Source: Strigops habroptila
Lineage: Eukaryota > Chordata > Aves > Psittaciformes > Psittacidae
Direction of reading: 5' to 3'
Assembly (NCBI RefSeq): GCF_004027225.2
Contig: NC_044277.2
Location: 92,764,283 to 92,828,282 of the forward strand
DNA length: 64,000 nt
The stretch's first letter is position 1. The number at the start of each line of letters is the position of its first letter. The notes beneath the pieces were generated by a model. That model ran no database searches. It was not told the DNA's origin and worked only from the letters and a program-made list of their open reading frames with translations. Positions 63,966-64,000 of the stretch are shown one piece after another. Both the position numbers and the translations under genes were made by a program.

Positions 63966-64000
63966 GGGAAAAAAACCCAAAACAAAAAAACAAAAAACCC
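63966..64000 (+). repeat. A/C-rich low-complexity tract at window end
   Basis: A-rich words joined by CCC run to the last base of the window, so the tract may continue. It is not telomeric repeat: the units are irregular. Confidence 0.6.

Larger units (their letters stand above)
55102..64000 (-). other. MBOAT1 intron 1 (3' part)
   Basis: There is no CpG island and no frame resembling the MBOAT1 N-terminus, so exon 1 is not here. Apart from the CR1 copy, the A19 run and an AC-rich end, it looks unique. Confidence 0.75.

Noticed and set aside
63966-64000. Telomere-like repeat at the window end
   Set aside because: The A/C words are irregular and no CCCTAA unit occurs.

Overview
The window looks like bird nuclear DNA. 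Five copies or fragments of CR1 LINE 3' ends carry the usual CR1 tail (ATTCTATG-type repeats, or its complement CATAGAAT). The one gene recognised is a vertebrate-type split gene with short coding exons, GT-AG introns and a protein close to human MBOAT1. There are no bacterial features such as operons, ribosome binding sites, CRISPR arrays or insertion sequences. The species cannot be named from this sequence.

Layout. Positions 1 to about 25,890 hold no protein gene that I can support. This stretch contains CR1 fragments, older tRNA-derived or MIR-like repeat remnants, two purine-pyrimidine alternating tracts, a compact CpG island near 14.46-14.76 kb, and an AT-rich block rich in homeodomain-type motifs near 20.15-20.69 kb. 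In mammals the neighbour on this side of MBOAT1 is ID4. If synteny holds, this is the ID4-MBOAT1 intergenic region, but ID4 itself is not in the window.

Positions 25,892 to 55,101 on the minus strand hold twelve coding exons of MBOAT1, a membrane-bound O-acyltransferase that re-acylates lysophospholipids in the endoplasmic reticulum. Reading the exons by hand, every junction has GT-AG ends and the phases join without a break. The total is 1395 nt (464 codons plus stop). Compared with human MBOAT1 from memory (about 495 residues), only the first roughly 30 residues are missing. They should lie in an exon 1 beyond position 64,000, so intron 1 is longer than 8.9 kb. Both expected catalytic residues are present: an Asn in exon 10 and a His in exon 11.

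Positions 55,102 to 64,000 are intron 1, containing one roughly 0.5 kb CR1 fragment whose reading frame is the C-terminal part of CR1 ORF2. I found no sign of an undescribed multi-gene system. The best leads are the intergenic CpG island with a perfect CRE and a CTCF-like site, and the homeodomain-motif cluster.
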